Shown in pieces: positions 1-11,270 of a DNA stretch of 64,000 nt. The notes beneath the pieces were generated by a model. That model searched no databases. It was not told where the DNA came from and was given only the letters and a program-made list of their open reading frames with translations. How positions within the stretch are numbered: position 1 is the stretch's first letter; each line of letters opens with the position of its first letter. Source of the stretch: JANMCE01 sp963791625. GTDB lineage: Bacteria; Actinomycetota; Acidimicrobiia; Acidimicrobiales; Ilumatobacteraceae. The stretch spans positions 1,984,001-2,048,000 of the forward strand of contig CAWBTA010000006.1 in NCBI GenBank assembly GCA_963791625.1, in the 5' to 3' direction. A program made the position numbers and the translations under genes.

Positions 1-1131
1 CCGGCGGTACCGGTCATTGCGGGTATGCCTGCGTTGATCGATCCGACAAACATCTATAGCGAAGCGTCGGCCGGCAAGCTCTCGCCCAACGTGGCTGGAG
101 CAAAGGAGTATGTGTACGTTCCGTCTACCGATGACGGCTCCATAACCGTCATCGACCAGGCAACCGGCACCGTCGTCGACAGCTACAAAACCGGCGGCAA
201 GCTGGTACAGCACGTCGTGGCGGGGTACGACATGAAGTCGCTCTACGCCAACGTCAGCGGCAACAACTTCCTGTTCGAAATCAACCCTATGACCGGCAAG
301 CCGACGGGCGACACCATCCCGGTTCCCGCCCCGTACAACCTCTACTGGACGCCCGACGGCAGCCGCGCCATCGTGATGGCCGAGCGGGTCGACCGCATCG
401 ATTTCTACGATCGAGTCACGTGGCAAAAGATCAAGTCGACGCCCATCCAGTCGTTCTGCAAGTCGCAGATGAAATCGATGAGTTTCGGTGGCGTCAACCA
501 CGCCGACTGGTCGCCCGACGGCAAGTACTTTTTGGCCACCTGCGAGTTCGCCGGCGACATGCTCAAAATCGACACCACCACCATGGAAGTCGTCGACTCC
601 ATCCATCTGTCGAACACGGCCATGCCGCAAGATGTTCGGATCACGCCGGATGGTTCCAAGTTCTACGTCGCCGACATGCAGACCGGCGGCATCTGGGTAC
701 TCGACGGCGGCAAGACGGTTGCCGACAAGATGACGATCGTTAAGCAGATCCCTACCGCCAAGGGCACTCACGGGCTGTACCCCAGCCGTGATGGGAGCGT
801 GTTCTATGTCGCCAACCGCGGCCATACCGCCAGCGAAACCGGCCGACGTTCCAAGTCTGGGGAAGGATCTGTCAGCGTGGTCGACTGGAAGACCGACACC
901 GTCATCAAAACGTGGGAAGTCCCCAATGGCGGATCGCCCGACATGGGCGGGGTCTCAGCCGATGGCAAGACGCTGTGGTTGTCGGGTCGCTACGACGCCG
1001 AGGTCTACGCCTTCGACACCACATCGGGCGCGATGAAGTACCGCATCAAGGTCCCCACCGGCCCCCACGGCCTGTCGGTCTTTCCCCAGCCCGGCCGCTA
1101 CTCCCTCGGCCACACCGGCAACTACCGCTAG
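1..1131 (+). CDS. YVTN-type beta-propeller protein, N-terminus outside window
   Basis: The reading frame is open from base 1, so the N-terminus is missing and the ATG at 25 is probably internal. The protein has repeated blades of the form 'SITVIDQATGTVVDSYKTGG', 'MLKIDTTTMEVVDSIHL' and 'SVSVVDWKTDTVIKTWEVP', each followed by 'SPDGK', 'TPDGSKFYVAD' or 'SADGKTLWLSG' loops. This is the pattern of YVTN / cytochrome-D1-like seven-bladed propellers, which are usually exported or surface proteins. No catalytic residues can be assigned. It converges on the deacetylase-like gene, with 11 bp between the stops. Family is confident; function is unknown. Confidence 0.75.
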   Translation, partial: PAVPVIAGMPALIDPTNIYSEASAGKLSPNVAGAKEYVYVPSTDDGSITVIDQATGTVVDSYKTGGKLVQHVVAGYDMKSLYANVSGNNFLFEINPMTGKPTGDTIPVPAPYNLYWTPDGSRAIVMAERVDRIDFYDRVTWQKIKSTPIQSFCKSQMKSMSFGGVNHADWSPDGKYFLATCEFAGDMLKIDTTTMEVVDSIHLSNTAMPQDVRITPDGSKFYVADMQTGGIWVLDGGKTVADKMTIVKQIPTAKGTHGLYPSRDGSVFYVANRGHTASETGRRSKSGEGSVSVVDWKTDTVIKTWEVPNGGSPDMGGVSADGKTLWLSGRYDAEVYAFDTTSGAMKYRIKVPTGPHGLSVFPQPGRYSLGHTGNYR

Positions 1132-1142
1132 CACCGACCGAG

Positions 1143-2036
1143 CTAGCCGATCAGCTGCGAGACGGTGACGGGTTTGAGGTTTTTGGACTTCATGTGATCG
1201 ATGATGGCGGGCAGGGCATCGATGGTGTTCTGATGGTCGAAGTGGAGGCTCACGATCGAGCCACTCTGAATGGCTCCGATCACGTTCTTCTTCACCGCTG
1301 CTGCACCCGGATCCTGGAAGTCCATCGAGTCAAGGTCGTAGCCCACGCTCACGCCGTAGCCCACCTTGCCCGCCGCGGCCAGGATGGCGGCGGTGGGTAC
1401 CTCGATCTGGCTGGGGCGGAACCAGCGACCGTTCGATCCGGTGAGCTTCGTGAGGGCGTCGGCCGCTTTCGAAATCTCCGCGGTGAGATCCGCTGGTGAC
1501 ATCGTGCGCATGGCGCCATGGCTCCACGTGTGGTTCGACAACTCGTGTCCGTCGGCCAGAATGCGCTTGGCCAACTGCGGATTCTCCGAGATCCAGTTGC
1601 CCACGGCGAACACCGTCACGGGTGTGCCCGACTGCTTGAGCAGATCGAGCAAGGCCGTGGCCATGGCCGGGTTGCCGGCGGCGTGGAAGGTGAGGGCGGC
1701 GTTGCCGGAATCACGGGCACCGTGATTGATGAATGAGGCCGGGTCGCCCGGACCGGGGCCGGGGGTTACGGTTGAGGGCTTGGCCGTCGTGGCGATGATC
1801 GTCGGCTCCGCTGGGGCGGCCGTGACCGCTGGCAGCGCGGACGACCCTGGAGCGGGCACGGTGACGCCAGCATCGGTTGAAGCCGAACTCTCCGAGCCAG
1901 CCGACGACGCCTCGGTTGCGTCGGTCGCAACAGATGCACTCGAACTGGAGTCGCTCGGGAGCTTGTTGGCGGCACAACCGGCCAGGCCGGCGGCAGCGGC
2001 CCAGGTCAGAAACGTTCGACGGGACAAAGAGGACAC
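1143..2036 (-). CDS. Polysaccharide deacetylase (NodB-like) lipoprotein
   Basis: The GTG at 2036 is chosen because it gives a twin-arginine lipoprotein signal (SLSRRTF, hydrophobic stretch, LAGC lipobox). The longer frame would run through the upstream promoter region. A Ser/Thr/Ala/Pro linker leads to a NodB domain with NHTWSH (metal-binding motif 2), WFRPSQ (motif 3), DLDSMDFQD (motif 4) and SLHFDH (motif 5). Motif 1, normally TFDDG, reads LTFHAAGN, so the usual catalytic Asp pair is absent. From memory, such variants occur in actinobacterial deacetylase-like proteins. Likely a membrane-anchored cell-wall or polysaccharide enzyme; activity is uncertain. Divergent from the SufR-like gene. 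Confidence 0.75.
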   Translation of the reverse strand: MSSLSRRTFLTWAAAAGLAGCAANKLPSDSSSSASVATDATEASSAGSESSASTDAGVTVPAPGSSALPAVTAAPAEPTIIATTAKPSTVTPGPGPGDPASFINHGARDSGNAALTFHAAGNPAMATALLDLLKQSGTPVTVFAVGNWISENPQLAKRILADGHELSNHTWSHGAMRTMSPADLTAEISKAADALTKLTGSNGRWFRPSQIEVPTAAILAAAGKVGYGVSVGYDLDSMDFQDPGAAAVKKNVIGAIQSGSIVSLHFDHQNTIDALPAIIDHMKSKNLKPVTVSQLIG

Positions 2037-2134
2037 ACCGACAGTCAACCACGCCGATCCGGAGAATCCGCACCGCCGACCCACGCCGAATTGATGAAGC
2101 TCCTTGTTCGGAAATTCCGGGTATCCTGTTCGGC

Positions 2135-2782
2135 ATGGCGGAGCCGATGGACACCAAGCACCGACTGCTCGGACGGTTGAAGCGCGCCACATCGGCCAGT
2201 GCGGCCGAATTGGCGGACGAATTCGGCTTCACCGACACCGCCATCCGCCAACACCTCGAAGCACTTGAACGCGCCGGACTCGTCGAGCGCGTGTCCACAG
2301 CGCCCAGCGGTCGCGGTCGCCCTCCCCTGGCCTGGCGGGTGACGCCGGCGTCGGCCGACGCCTTTCCCGATCGCCACGCCGATCTCACGGTTGAGCTGAT
2401 CGATGCCGTTCGAACCCAGCTGGGTGACGACGCATTGCAGGTCGTGTTGAATGCTCGATCCGCACGCCAAAAGACGAGCTATGCCAGCGAGCTGCGCAAA
2501 GGCTCCTTGCTCGAAAAGGTGCAGGATCTCGCTCGTCTGCGTACCGCCGAGGGGTACCTGGCCGAGGCGCACAACACCGGAGACGGCACGGTTGTCTTGG
2601 TGGAACACCATTGCCCTATCGCCAGCGCCGCACGCACATGCGGCGGGCTCTGCAGCTCGGAACTTGATGTGTTCCGCTCCGTGCTCGGGCCCAAGGTCAC
2701 CGTGCAACGCCGACAGCATCTCCTTGCGGGTGACCCGCGCTGCGACTACACGATTACACCGACAGCAGGCACGCCGACATAG
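2135..2782 (+). CDS. SufR-like Fe-S-binding transcriptional regulator (ArsR/DeoR-type winged helix)
   Basis: 215 aa from the ATG at 2135; the frame extends further upstream, but that part overlaps the divergent gene. Residues 8-55 form a winged helix ('SAAELADEFGFTDTAIRQHL'), followed by the RGRPP wing. The C-terminal sensor half has C160, C169, C173 and C203 in the arrangement HHCPI..TC..LC...DPRCDY, typical of SufR/COG2345 regulators that hold a [4Fe-4S] cluster. SufR proteins repress Fe-S assembly (suf) operons, but no suf genes are next to it here. It may act on the divergent gene or at a distance. Confidence 0.75.
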   Translation: MAEPMDTKHRLLGRLKRATSASAAELADEFGFTDTAIRQHLEALERAGLVERVSTAPSGRGRPPLAWRVTPASADAFPDRHADLTVELIDAVRTQLGDDALQVVLNARSARQKTSYASELRKGSLLEKVQDLARLRTAEGYLAEAHNTGDGTVVLVEHHCPIASAARTCGGLCSSELDVFRSVLGPKVTVQRRQHLLAGDPRCDYTITPTAGTPT

Positions 2783-2872
2783 GCCCGCTCACATGTAATT
2801 CCCAGGAAGATCGCAGTAGTTCCCCAGCCTCAGCTGGTGAACTTTCCAAAGCCAAGCGGCAAGGAGACGACG

Positions 2873-3130
2873 ATGTCAGACGAAACGGCAGCAGATGCCT
2901 GGATGGCGCGGGGCAACTGCACGAACACTCCCCCCACCGTGTTCTTTCCCCACGATGGCGTCGGTGTCGATCACGCCCGCAAGGTCTGTGTCGGCTGTCC
3001 CGTGCTCGACACCTGCCTCGAGTACGCGCTCGTCAACCGCATCGATCACGGTGTCTGGGGCGGCACCAGTGAGCGTGAGCGCAAGCGCATTCTGTACCAG
3101 CGCCGCCACGCCGCGCTGCCTGTTGCCTGA
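2873..3130 (+). CDS. WhiB-family Fe-S transcription regulator
   Basis: 85 aa. The four cluster-ligating cysteines are C16, C39, C42 and C48 (the CxxCPVxxxC pattern), followed by the family turn GVWGG and a basic tail (RERKRILYQRR). The start at 2873 is set by an AAGGAG Shine-Dalgarno at 2862-2867; the frame continues upstream without a better site. Wbl proteins are restricted to Actinomycetota and some phages and regulate by binding sigma factor and DNA. This is strong evidence for the phylum. Which WhiB subfamily it belongs to cannot be told from the sequence alone. Confidence 0.92.
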   Translation: MSDETAADAWMARGNCTNTPPTVFFPHDGVGVDHARKVCVGCPVLDTCLEYALVNRIDHGVWGGTSERERKRILYQRRHAALPVA

Positions 3131-3195
3131 CTTGGGCTGTCGCGTAAGCAGCCTGTCGCGCAAACGGGCGCTCCGGCACCTACGCTTCGGACACT

Positions 3196-5590
3196 ATGGC
3201 TGACCTCAACATTGGTGAACTCATTGACGCGGCATCGCACAAGCGCAATGGCACTGCGGTAAAGATTCCAACCTCCGACCTCACGACACACGGCGTGATT
3301 GTTGGTATGACCGGCTCCGGCAAGACCGGTCTCGGTGTGGTTCTCATTGAAGAAGTGCTGTCGGCGGGTGTGCCGTGCATCCTCATCGACCCCAAGGGTG
3401 ACCTCACCAACTTGGCGCTCACCTTTCCCAATCTCGCTCCCGGTGATTTCCAACCGTGGGTGAACGAGGGAGATGCGCAGAAGGCCGGTCTGTCGGTTCC
3501 AGATTTCGCCGCGCAGCAGGCCAAGACGTGGGAAGACGGCCTTGCGTCGTGGGGCGTCGGTAAGGATCGCATCCAAGCGCTGCGAGACAAGACCCGCTTC
3601 ACCATCTACACACCGGGTTCCAACTCTGGCGTGCCGATCAACATCGTTGGTTCGTTGCAGGCACCCGCTGACATGAACGACATGGAGATCGTCAACGACG
3701 AGATCGAAGGGTTCGTCACCGGTCTGCTCGGCCTGGTCGGCATTGATGCCGATCCGCTGTCATCGCGTGAGCACATCTTGCTCTCGAACCTCATCGCCAA
3801 CGCGTGGACGAACAACCGTCCTATCGATCTCGCCGCGCTCGTCGGTCAGGTCATGACCCCACCCATCCGCAAGCTCGGGGTGTTCGATCTCGACCAGTTC
3901 TTCCCACCGAACGACCGCACTGCGCTCGCCATGAAGCTCAACGGCCTGCTCGCCTCGTCGGCGTTTGCGGCATGGGCCGAAGGCCAGCCGCTCGACATCG
4001 ACGCCATGCTCCGCTCACCCGACGGCAAGCCCAGTTGCGCGATCGTCACCGTGGCCCACCTGTCCGACCAGGAGCGCCAGTTCGTCGTCTCCATGGTTCT
4101 GTCGAAGCTGGTGACGTGGATGCGTCGCCAGTCGGGCACCACTGATCTTCGCGCTCTGCTTTACATGGATGAGGTGGCCGGCTACCTGCCGCCGACGGCC
4201 ATGCCGCCCACCAAGAAGCCCATCATGTTGTTGATGAAGCAGGCTCGTGCGTTCGGCGTCGGTGTGGTGCTGTCCACCCAAAACCCGGTGGATATCGACT
4301 ACAAGGCCATCACCAACGCAGGCACGTGGATGGTTGGCAAGTTGCAGACCGAGCAGGACAAGAACCGGCTTCTCGACGGCATGAGTTCGGCCGACGGAGG
4401 CGTCGACGTGTCCACCATCAGCGACACCATCTCGGCTCTCGGGAAGCGCGAGTTCGTGCTGCGCCGGGTCGGTCACGCCACGCCCGATGTGTTCACCACG
4501 CGCTGGGCTATGAGTTACCTGCGCGGACCGTTGACGCGTGATCAGATCAAGGCCGTCGTTGGCGACGACCGTCCGGCCGCCCCGGTCGCGGCCGCAGCGT
4601 CGGGTGCTTCGGCTGGCTCGGCCGCCACTCCGGCTGCTGCGCCTATTGGTGATGATCAGACCCCGGTCATGCCCGAGGTGGCAGCGGGTATCCCGGTCCG
4701 CTTCGTGTCCCCCAGCGCCGATTGGATCCAGACCTGGTCGGGCTACCCGAACGGCACCCAGTTCGAAGCGGCTGCGATGGCACGGGCCAAGGTGCGCTAC
4801 GACGACGAGAAGGCCGGCCTGGTGGAGGACACCGAGTGGGAATGCGTGCTGTACCCACTCACTCAGCAGCCCGATCCCAGTCAGGCCACAGCAGTCGACT
4901 ACGACGACCGCGACCTGGTGACCGAAGCTCCCGCCGGCGCCACCTTCGCCATCCCTGAGGGCGCGATCAAGAGCAAGACCTACTGGGCCGACATCGAGCG
5001 CGGCCTCATTGACAATTTGGTCCGCACGCAGAGCATGAACGTATCGGTCAACAAGGCGCTCAAGCTCTACTCCCGTTCGGGTGAAAGCCCCGAGGACTTC
5101 GCCACTCGCTGCCAGAAGGCAGCCTCCGACGCGTCCGACGCCGAGGCAGCAACCTTGCGCGGCAAGTACGAGGACAAGGCCAAGAAGATCCAGGATCAGC
5201 TCGACCTCTCGCAGCAGCGTTTGGAAGCAGCAAAGTCGGCCGAGCACGCCAAGGCCGCCGGCGCCATCTTGTCGACGGCCGGCAGCATCCTCGGCTCGTT
5301 CCTCGGCGGTCGCAGCAACGCTGGCTCCATTCTCGGCAAGGTCGTGCGTGGCGCCGGGCGTGGTGCCGGAACGGCGACGGCCAAGCAGCGAGCCGATGTG
5401 GTGGAGACCAAGGTGCAACAGCTCACCAACGACCTGCAGACGTGTCGAAGACGAACTGACGACCGAGCTCAGCGACATCAGCAGCAAGTGGAGTGATGTT
5501 GCCAGCCAGATCGACACCATTCCGGTGTCGCTCGAGAAGACCGACATCAACATCGTGCAGTTGGTGCTGGCCTGGATCCCCGTGAAGTGA
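3196..5590 (+). CDS. HerA/DUF853-like ATP-binding protein with C-terminal coiled coil (3' frameshift)
   Basis: Large cytoplasmic P-loop ATPase of the HerA/FtsK-like helicase fold. Walker A GMTGSGKT lies at residues 37-44, Walker B-like LLYMDEV near 321-327, and VLSTQNPVDIDY after it. An Ala/Gly linker precedes a C-terminal region with a coiled coil and a Gly/Ala-rich stretch. As written the frame stops at 5496. An extra base near 5441-5445 (GACGTGTCGAAG) hides a natural ending, VEDELTTELSDISSKW...WIPVK, whose TGA (5588-5590) overlaps the ATG of the NUDIX gene. That coupling supports the longer protein of about 797 aa. Role unknown; the family is linked to DNA processing. Confidence 0.75.
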
Positions 5591-6156
5591 TGGACGACTC
5601 GACGGCTGCTTCCGGGGAACCACTCCCCTGGAAGCAGCTCTCGACCAAGCCGATCTACGACAACCCGTGGATCAGCGTGCGCGAAGACCAGGCCCTCATG
5701 CCTGACGGCCGCACCACGGTCTACGGGGTCATCACCACCACGCCGGCTGTCGGCGTGCTCGGTTTCGTGGATGACCATCACGTCGTAATGGTGCGCCAGT
5801 GGCGTTACGTGGCCGACCGCGCCATGTGGGAAATCCCGACCGGCGCCGCGAACGTGGCAGAGGCGTTGGAGGATGCCGCTCGGCGCGAAATGATCGAGGA
5901 GACCGGCTACCGCGTCGGCTCACTCCAGCTCCTCACCAGCTTCCACTCCTCCAAGAGTGTGATGGATGAAACGTGCACCGTGTACCTCGGCACCGATCTC
6001 ACCGTCGGCACCGCGCAACCCGACCCCACCGAGTTCATCCGGGTCGAGGTGCTTCCCTTCAGCGATGTGGTCGCCATGGTGTTGTCCGGTGAAATCAAAG
6101 ACGCCATGACCGTGGTGGCCGTGCTCCTCGCCGAACGCGCCCGCTCCGGCCGCTAA
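5590..6156 (+). CDS. NUDIX hydrolase, ADP-ribose pyrophosphatase-like
   Basis: 188 aa. A full NUDIX box is present: GAANVAE, then ALEDAAR, then REMIEETGY, matching GX5EX7REUXEEXGU. The preceding segment ('HVVMVRQWRYVADRAMWEIP') resembles ADP-ribose/nucleoside diphosphate sugar pyrophosphatases. The ATG at 5590 overlaps the stop of the upstream ATPase (TGATG), which implies translational coupling; an in-frame GTG at 5587 is an alternative. Substrate is inferred only from family resemblance. Confidence 0.88.
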   Translation: MDDSTAASGEPLPWKQLSTKPIYDNPWISVREDQALMPDGRTTVYGVITTTPAVGVLGFVDDHHVVMVRQWRYVADRAMWEIPTGAANVAEALEDAARREMIEETGYRVGSLQLLTSFHSSKSVMDETCTVYLGTDLTVGTAQPDPTEFIRVEVLPFSDVVAMVLSGEIKDAMTVVAVLLAERARSGR

Positions 6157-6197
6157 TCGGGCGGGCCGAGCGGCGCGTTCGCGCAATAGCGACCTTG

Positions 6198-6260
6198 CAT
6201 TCGCGCATAAGCCCCCAAAGCGAGCTTGACTGGCTCACCTGGCGGCGTAATGCGCGAATG
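6198..6260. repeat. Inverted repeat in the gap before tRNA-Leu
   Basis: CATTCGCGCAT (6198-6208) is matched exactly by ATGCGCGAATG (6250-6260), 11 bp with a 41-nt loop. It lies between the NUDIX stop (6156) and the tRNA (6349). It could fold into a hairpin, but there is no T-tract. Nothing else recognisable occurs in 6157-6348. Confidence 0.35.
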
Positions 6261-6348
6261 AATCGCCCGAAACGCGCGATTCAGGCCGCGCGTGGGAAAC
6301 AACGAAGGCGACACGCGCAATGCTGATCGGCCAAACTGGTCGGGTCAC

Positions 6349-6432
6349 GTGGGCGTGGCGGAATGGCAGACGCGCTGGACTTAGGATCCAGTGAGGAAAC
6401 TCGTGGGGGTTCAAGTCCCCCCGCCCACACCA
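6349..6432 (+). tRNA. tRNA-Leu (anticodon UAG)
   Basis: Acceptor stem GTGGGCG (6349-6355) pairs with CGCCCAC (6422-6428). The anticodon stem CTGGA/TCCAG (6375-6379 / 6387-6391) encloses the loop CTTAGGA with anticodon TAG at 6382-6384. A long variable arm (TGAG-GAAA-CTCG) marks a class II tRNA, and the T-arm is GGGGG-TTCAAGT-CCCCC. The discriminator is A6429 and CCA (6430-6432) is encoded. Confidence 0.95.
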
Positions 6433-6437
6433 TCAGA

Positions 6438-6459
6438 CCCGACAGTTGAACTTGTCGGG
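6438..6459 (+). terminator. Hairpin downstream of tRNA-Leu
   Basis: CCCGACA (6438-6444) pairs with TGTCGGG (6453-6459) across an 8-nt loop, starting six bases after the encoded CCA. The position suggests transcription termination or 3' processing. The T-tract of a canonical intrinsic terminator is missing. Confidence 0.4.
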
Positions 6460-6496
6460 GTGCGCGGCCGGAGTTGTTTGATGGAATTGCATACAA

Positions 6497-6528
6497 GGTG
6501 ACGAAATACTCGACAGGGTGACGAAATA
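6497..6528 (+). promoter_or_regulatory. Tandem 12-bp direct repeat upstream of the HTH-nucleotidyltransferase
   Basis: GGTGACGAAATA occurs at 6497-6508 and again at 6517-6528, a 20-bp period (about two helical turns). A partial third copy (GTGACATGG) follows, and the gene starts at 6545. The spacing and position suit an operator bound by the gene's own N-terminal HTH domain, but that is inference. Confidence 0.4.
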
Positions 6529-6544
6529 GTGACATGGTTGCGGA

Positions 6545-7191
6545 ATGGATCTTCGGCATCCGCTTCGTTCGCTTGTTCCCTCGCTCGACTGGGCGGTGCT
6601 TGAAGTTCTCGCCGGTACCGAGTCCGGTCTGGGTGCGAGTCAGATCGCCCGGCTTTCTTACGATGGTTCGCGTTCGGGTCAGGCACCTATCCTCGATCGC
6701 CTGGTGCGGCAGGGTCTCGTGATTGCAGAACCAGCAAATCAGGGCTTCCTCTACCGGCTCAACCGAGACCATCTTCTTGCCCCTGCAATTCTGCATACCG
6801 CGGGGATCCGCGGCCGTCTTCTTGAGCTGCTCGGCGAGCGGGTTCGGCAACTCACGCCCATGCCGCTGCACGCCTCGGTCTTCGGTTCCTTCGCTCGAGG
6901 TGAAGCCGGCGAAGAAAGCGATATCGACCTCCTGCTGATTGCGGCCACCGATCAAGACGTGAGGGAGTGGGAATCGGCTATCGAGCTCATCGAAAAACTG
7001 TCCGGCGCTGGACCGGCAACAGTTGCTCGTGCATGGCCTTCAGCCTCGAACGACTTCATGAACTCTTTGCGCAGGGCGAACCGATCGTCGAGAGCTGGGC
7101 TGCTGACGGCGTACTACTGATGGGCGATCCGCTACCACGCATCGTCGGTGGATTCGTGACGCCAGCGGGCGCTCGCAAGAGGGCGCGATGA
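6545..7191 (+). pseudogene. HTH-nucleotidyltransferase (MNT type), one apparent frameshift
   Basis: The N-terminal part (about residues 10-75, 'GLGASQIARLSYDGSRSGQA', 'ILDRLVRQGLV') is a winged helix. It is followed by a minimal nucleotidyltransferase motif, FGSFARGEAGEESDIDLLL, holding the GS and DxD catalytic residues. The first frame then degrades to a stop at 7120. The -1 frame gives the expected continuation VRRWTGN...LHELFAQGEPIVESW..DGVLLMGDPL, ending at 7191. The switch lies in an A5 run (6993-6997), where one extra A would restore the frame. MNT domains are often paired with HEPN toxins. Here an ATG at 7188 overlaps the stop but reads only eight codons, so no partner is visible. Confidence 0.7.
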
Positions 7192-7283
7192 GTCCAAAGA
7201 AGGTGCAGCCCTAGCGACACGCACGTCCTGCCACAACCCGATGGCCTACGGTACGTGCGCCAAGCAGAAGGGACACGACCAGC

Positions 7284-9652
<2,369 letters not shown>

Positions 9653-9668
<16 letters not shown>

Positions 9669-11230
9669 AGGCGGCCGTCCCGTTCGAGCACTGCTTTGGC
9701 CGCGTTGTGGCCGGGGATACCGCTGACCGCCCCGCCTCGAATCGCGCCAGCGCCGCAGATGAAGATGTTGGCGTGGTCGGTTTCAACGCCCCAGCGGCCG
9801 ACCTGTTCGTCGGACACTGCGAACGGCCACGTGAGCGGCCGGTGGAAGATGTTTCCTCGGGGAAGGTTGACCGAGTGCTCCAGATCGAGCGGTGACTTCA
9901 CTTCCACGCACGGCTGGCCGTTGGCGTCGATGGCGAGGCACTCCTCGATCGGGTCGATGAGATAGGCATTCAGACCGGCCAACGAGCGGGCCAAGGCAAC
10001 GCTGCGCATGGCGTCGTGATCGGCGTCAAACAGCGCGGCCGGCGCGTGGAGACCGAACAGCGTGAGCGTCTGATGGCCGCTGCGACGAAGGTCATCACCA
10101 AGGATCGATGGGTCGGTCAACGTGTGGCAGTACACCTCGCCGGGCAGCACGTCCGGCAGTGTTCCCGCGGCCGCCATGTCGTAGGCCGTCTGCAGTTGGC
10201 GGGCCGATTCGTCGATGTGGAAGGTGCCGGCGAAGGCTTGGGTCGGGTCGGCACCGGACTTCAGTCGGGGAAGCTTGTGCAGCAGCATGTTGATCTTGAG
10301 CTGGCACCCTTCGACCGTGGCATCAGTACCCGGATCATCGCCAAGCAGCCGCGACAGCACCTTGGGCGCGGCGTTCGACAGCACGTATGAGGCACTCACC
10401 CGACGCCCGTCGGCGAGTACGACTTCGGCCGTCTTTCCGTCCGTCCTCACTGCGCTCACCGGAGCCGCGGTTTGCAGCTCGACACCGGCCGTAAGGCACG
10501 ACGCGAGCAGTGCTTCAACCAGCGCACCCATGCCGCCGACCGGCACCTTCCATTCCCCCGTTCCGTTGCCGACCACGTGATAGAGGAAGCAGCGGTTGCC
10601 GAGCAGGCTCGGGTCGTGGGCGTGTGTGAACGAGCCGATCAACGCGTCGGTGAGCACCACTCCCTGCACCACGTCATCGGTGAAGTGCGCCTCGATCGTT
10701 TCACCGATCGGGCGTTCCATCATTGAGTCCCACAGGGCATCATCACCCAGCCGAGTTCGCATCTCGTTGCGGCTGCGGAGGGGTTCGAGCAACGTCGGCG
10801 CGATCGTCTCAGCAACTCGGGTGCAGTCGTCGTAGAACGATTGCCACTGCTTCCACTCGGTGTCGCCGCCGGTCAGGGCGCGGAACGAGGCGGCCGTTTC
10901 GTCGTCGGTAGTAGCGCCGCGGCCCACGAAGAGCCCGGTGTCTCGACTGTCACGGTGCACGGGCGTATACGACGAGACGCGGCGTGACGCGCAGGTGAAG
11001 GCCAGGTCGAGTTCGTGAACGATCTGGTCAGGCAGCAACGAGACGAGATACGAGTAGCGCGACAGACGAGCGTCCATGCCGGGGAAGGTACGCACGCTGG
11101 CAGTGGCACCGCCGAGTGTTTCGAGCGCTTCGAGCACCAGCACCGACTTCCCGGCCCGGCCCAGGTACGCAGCGGCCACAAGCCCGTTGTGGCCTCCACC
11201 GATTATCACGACGTCGTAGCGATCTTTCAT
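9653..11230 (-). CDS. FAD-dependent phytoene-desaturase-like oxidoreductase (PYROXD2 type)
   Basis: 525 aa. The N-terminal dinucleotide-binding fold VVIIGGGHNGLVAAAYLGRAG is followed by acidic LVLEA. The C-terminal FAD segment reads NIFICGAGAIRGGAVSGIPG. Size and both motifs match the COG1233 amine-oxidase/phytoene-dehydrogenase group, especially PYROXD2-like proteins. No carotenoid genes are nearby, so a role in carotenogenesis is not supported. It is divergent from the aldolase-like gene, with about 40 bp between starts. Confidence 0.8.
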
Positions 11231-11270
11231 CGTGCCTCAGCGTACGGGTGAGCAACGTAGCCTGACGAAC

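Noticed and set aside
4015..5781. 588-codon open frame antisense to the HerA-like gene
   Set aside because: It mirrors high-GC third-position bias on the opposite strand. The protein is Arg/Gly/His-rich with no domain, while the sense strand has a complete P-loop ATPase.
6985..7000. Programmed -1 ribosomal frameshift at the A5 run of the nucleotidyltransferase gene
   Set aside because: The heptamer does not fit a canonical slippery site in the reading frame, and many other genes in the window carry unexplained one-base indels.
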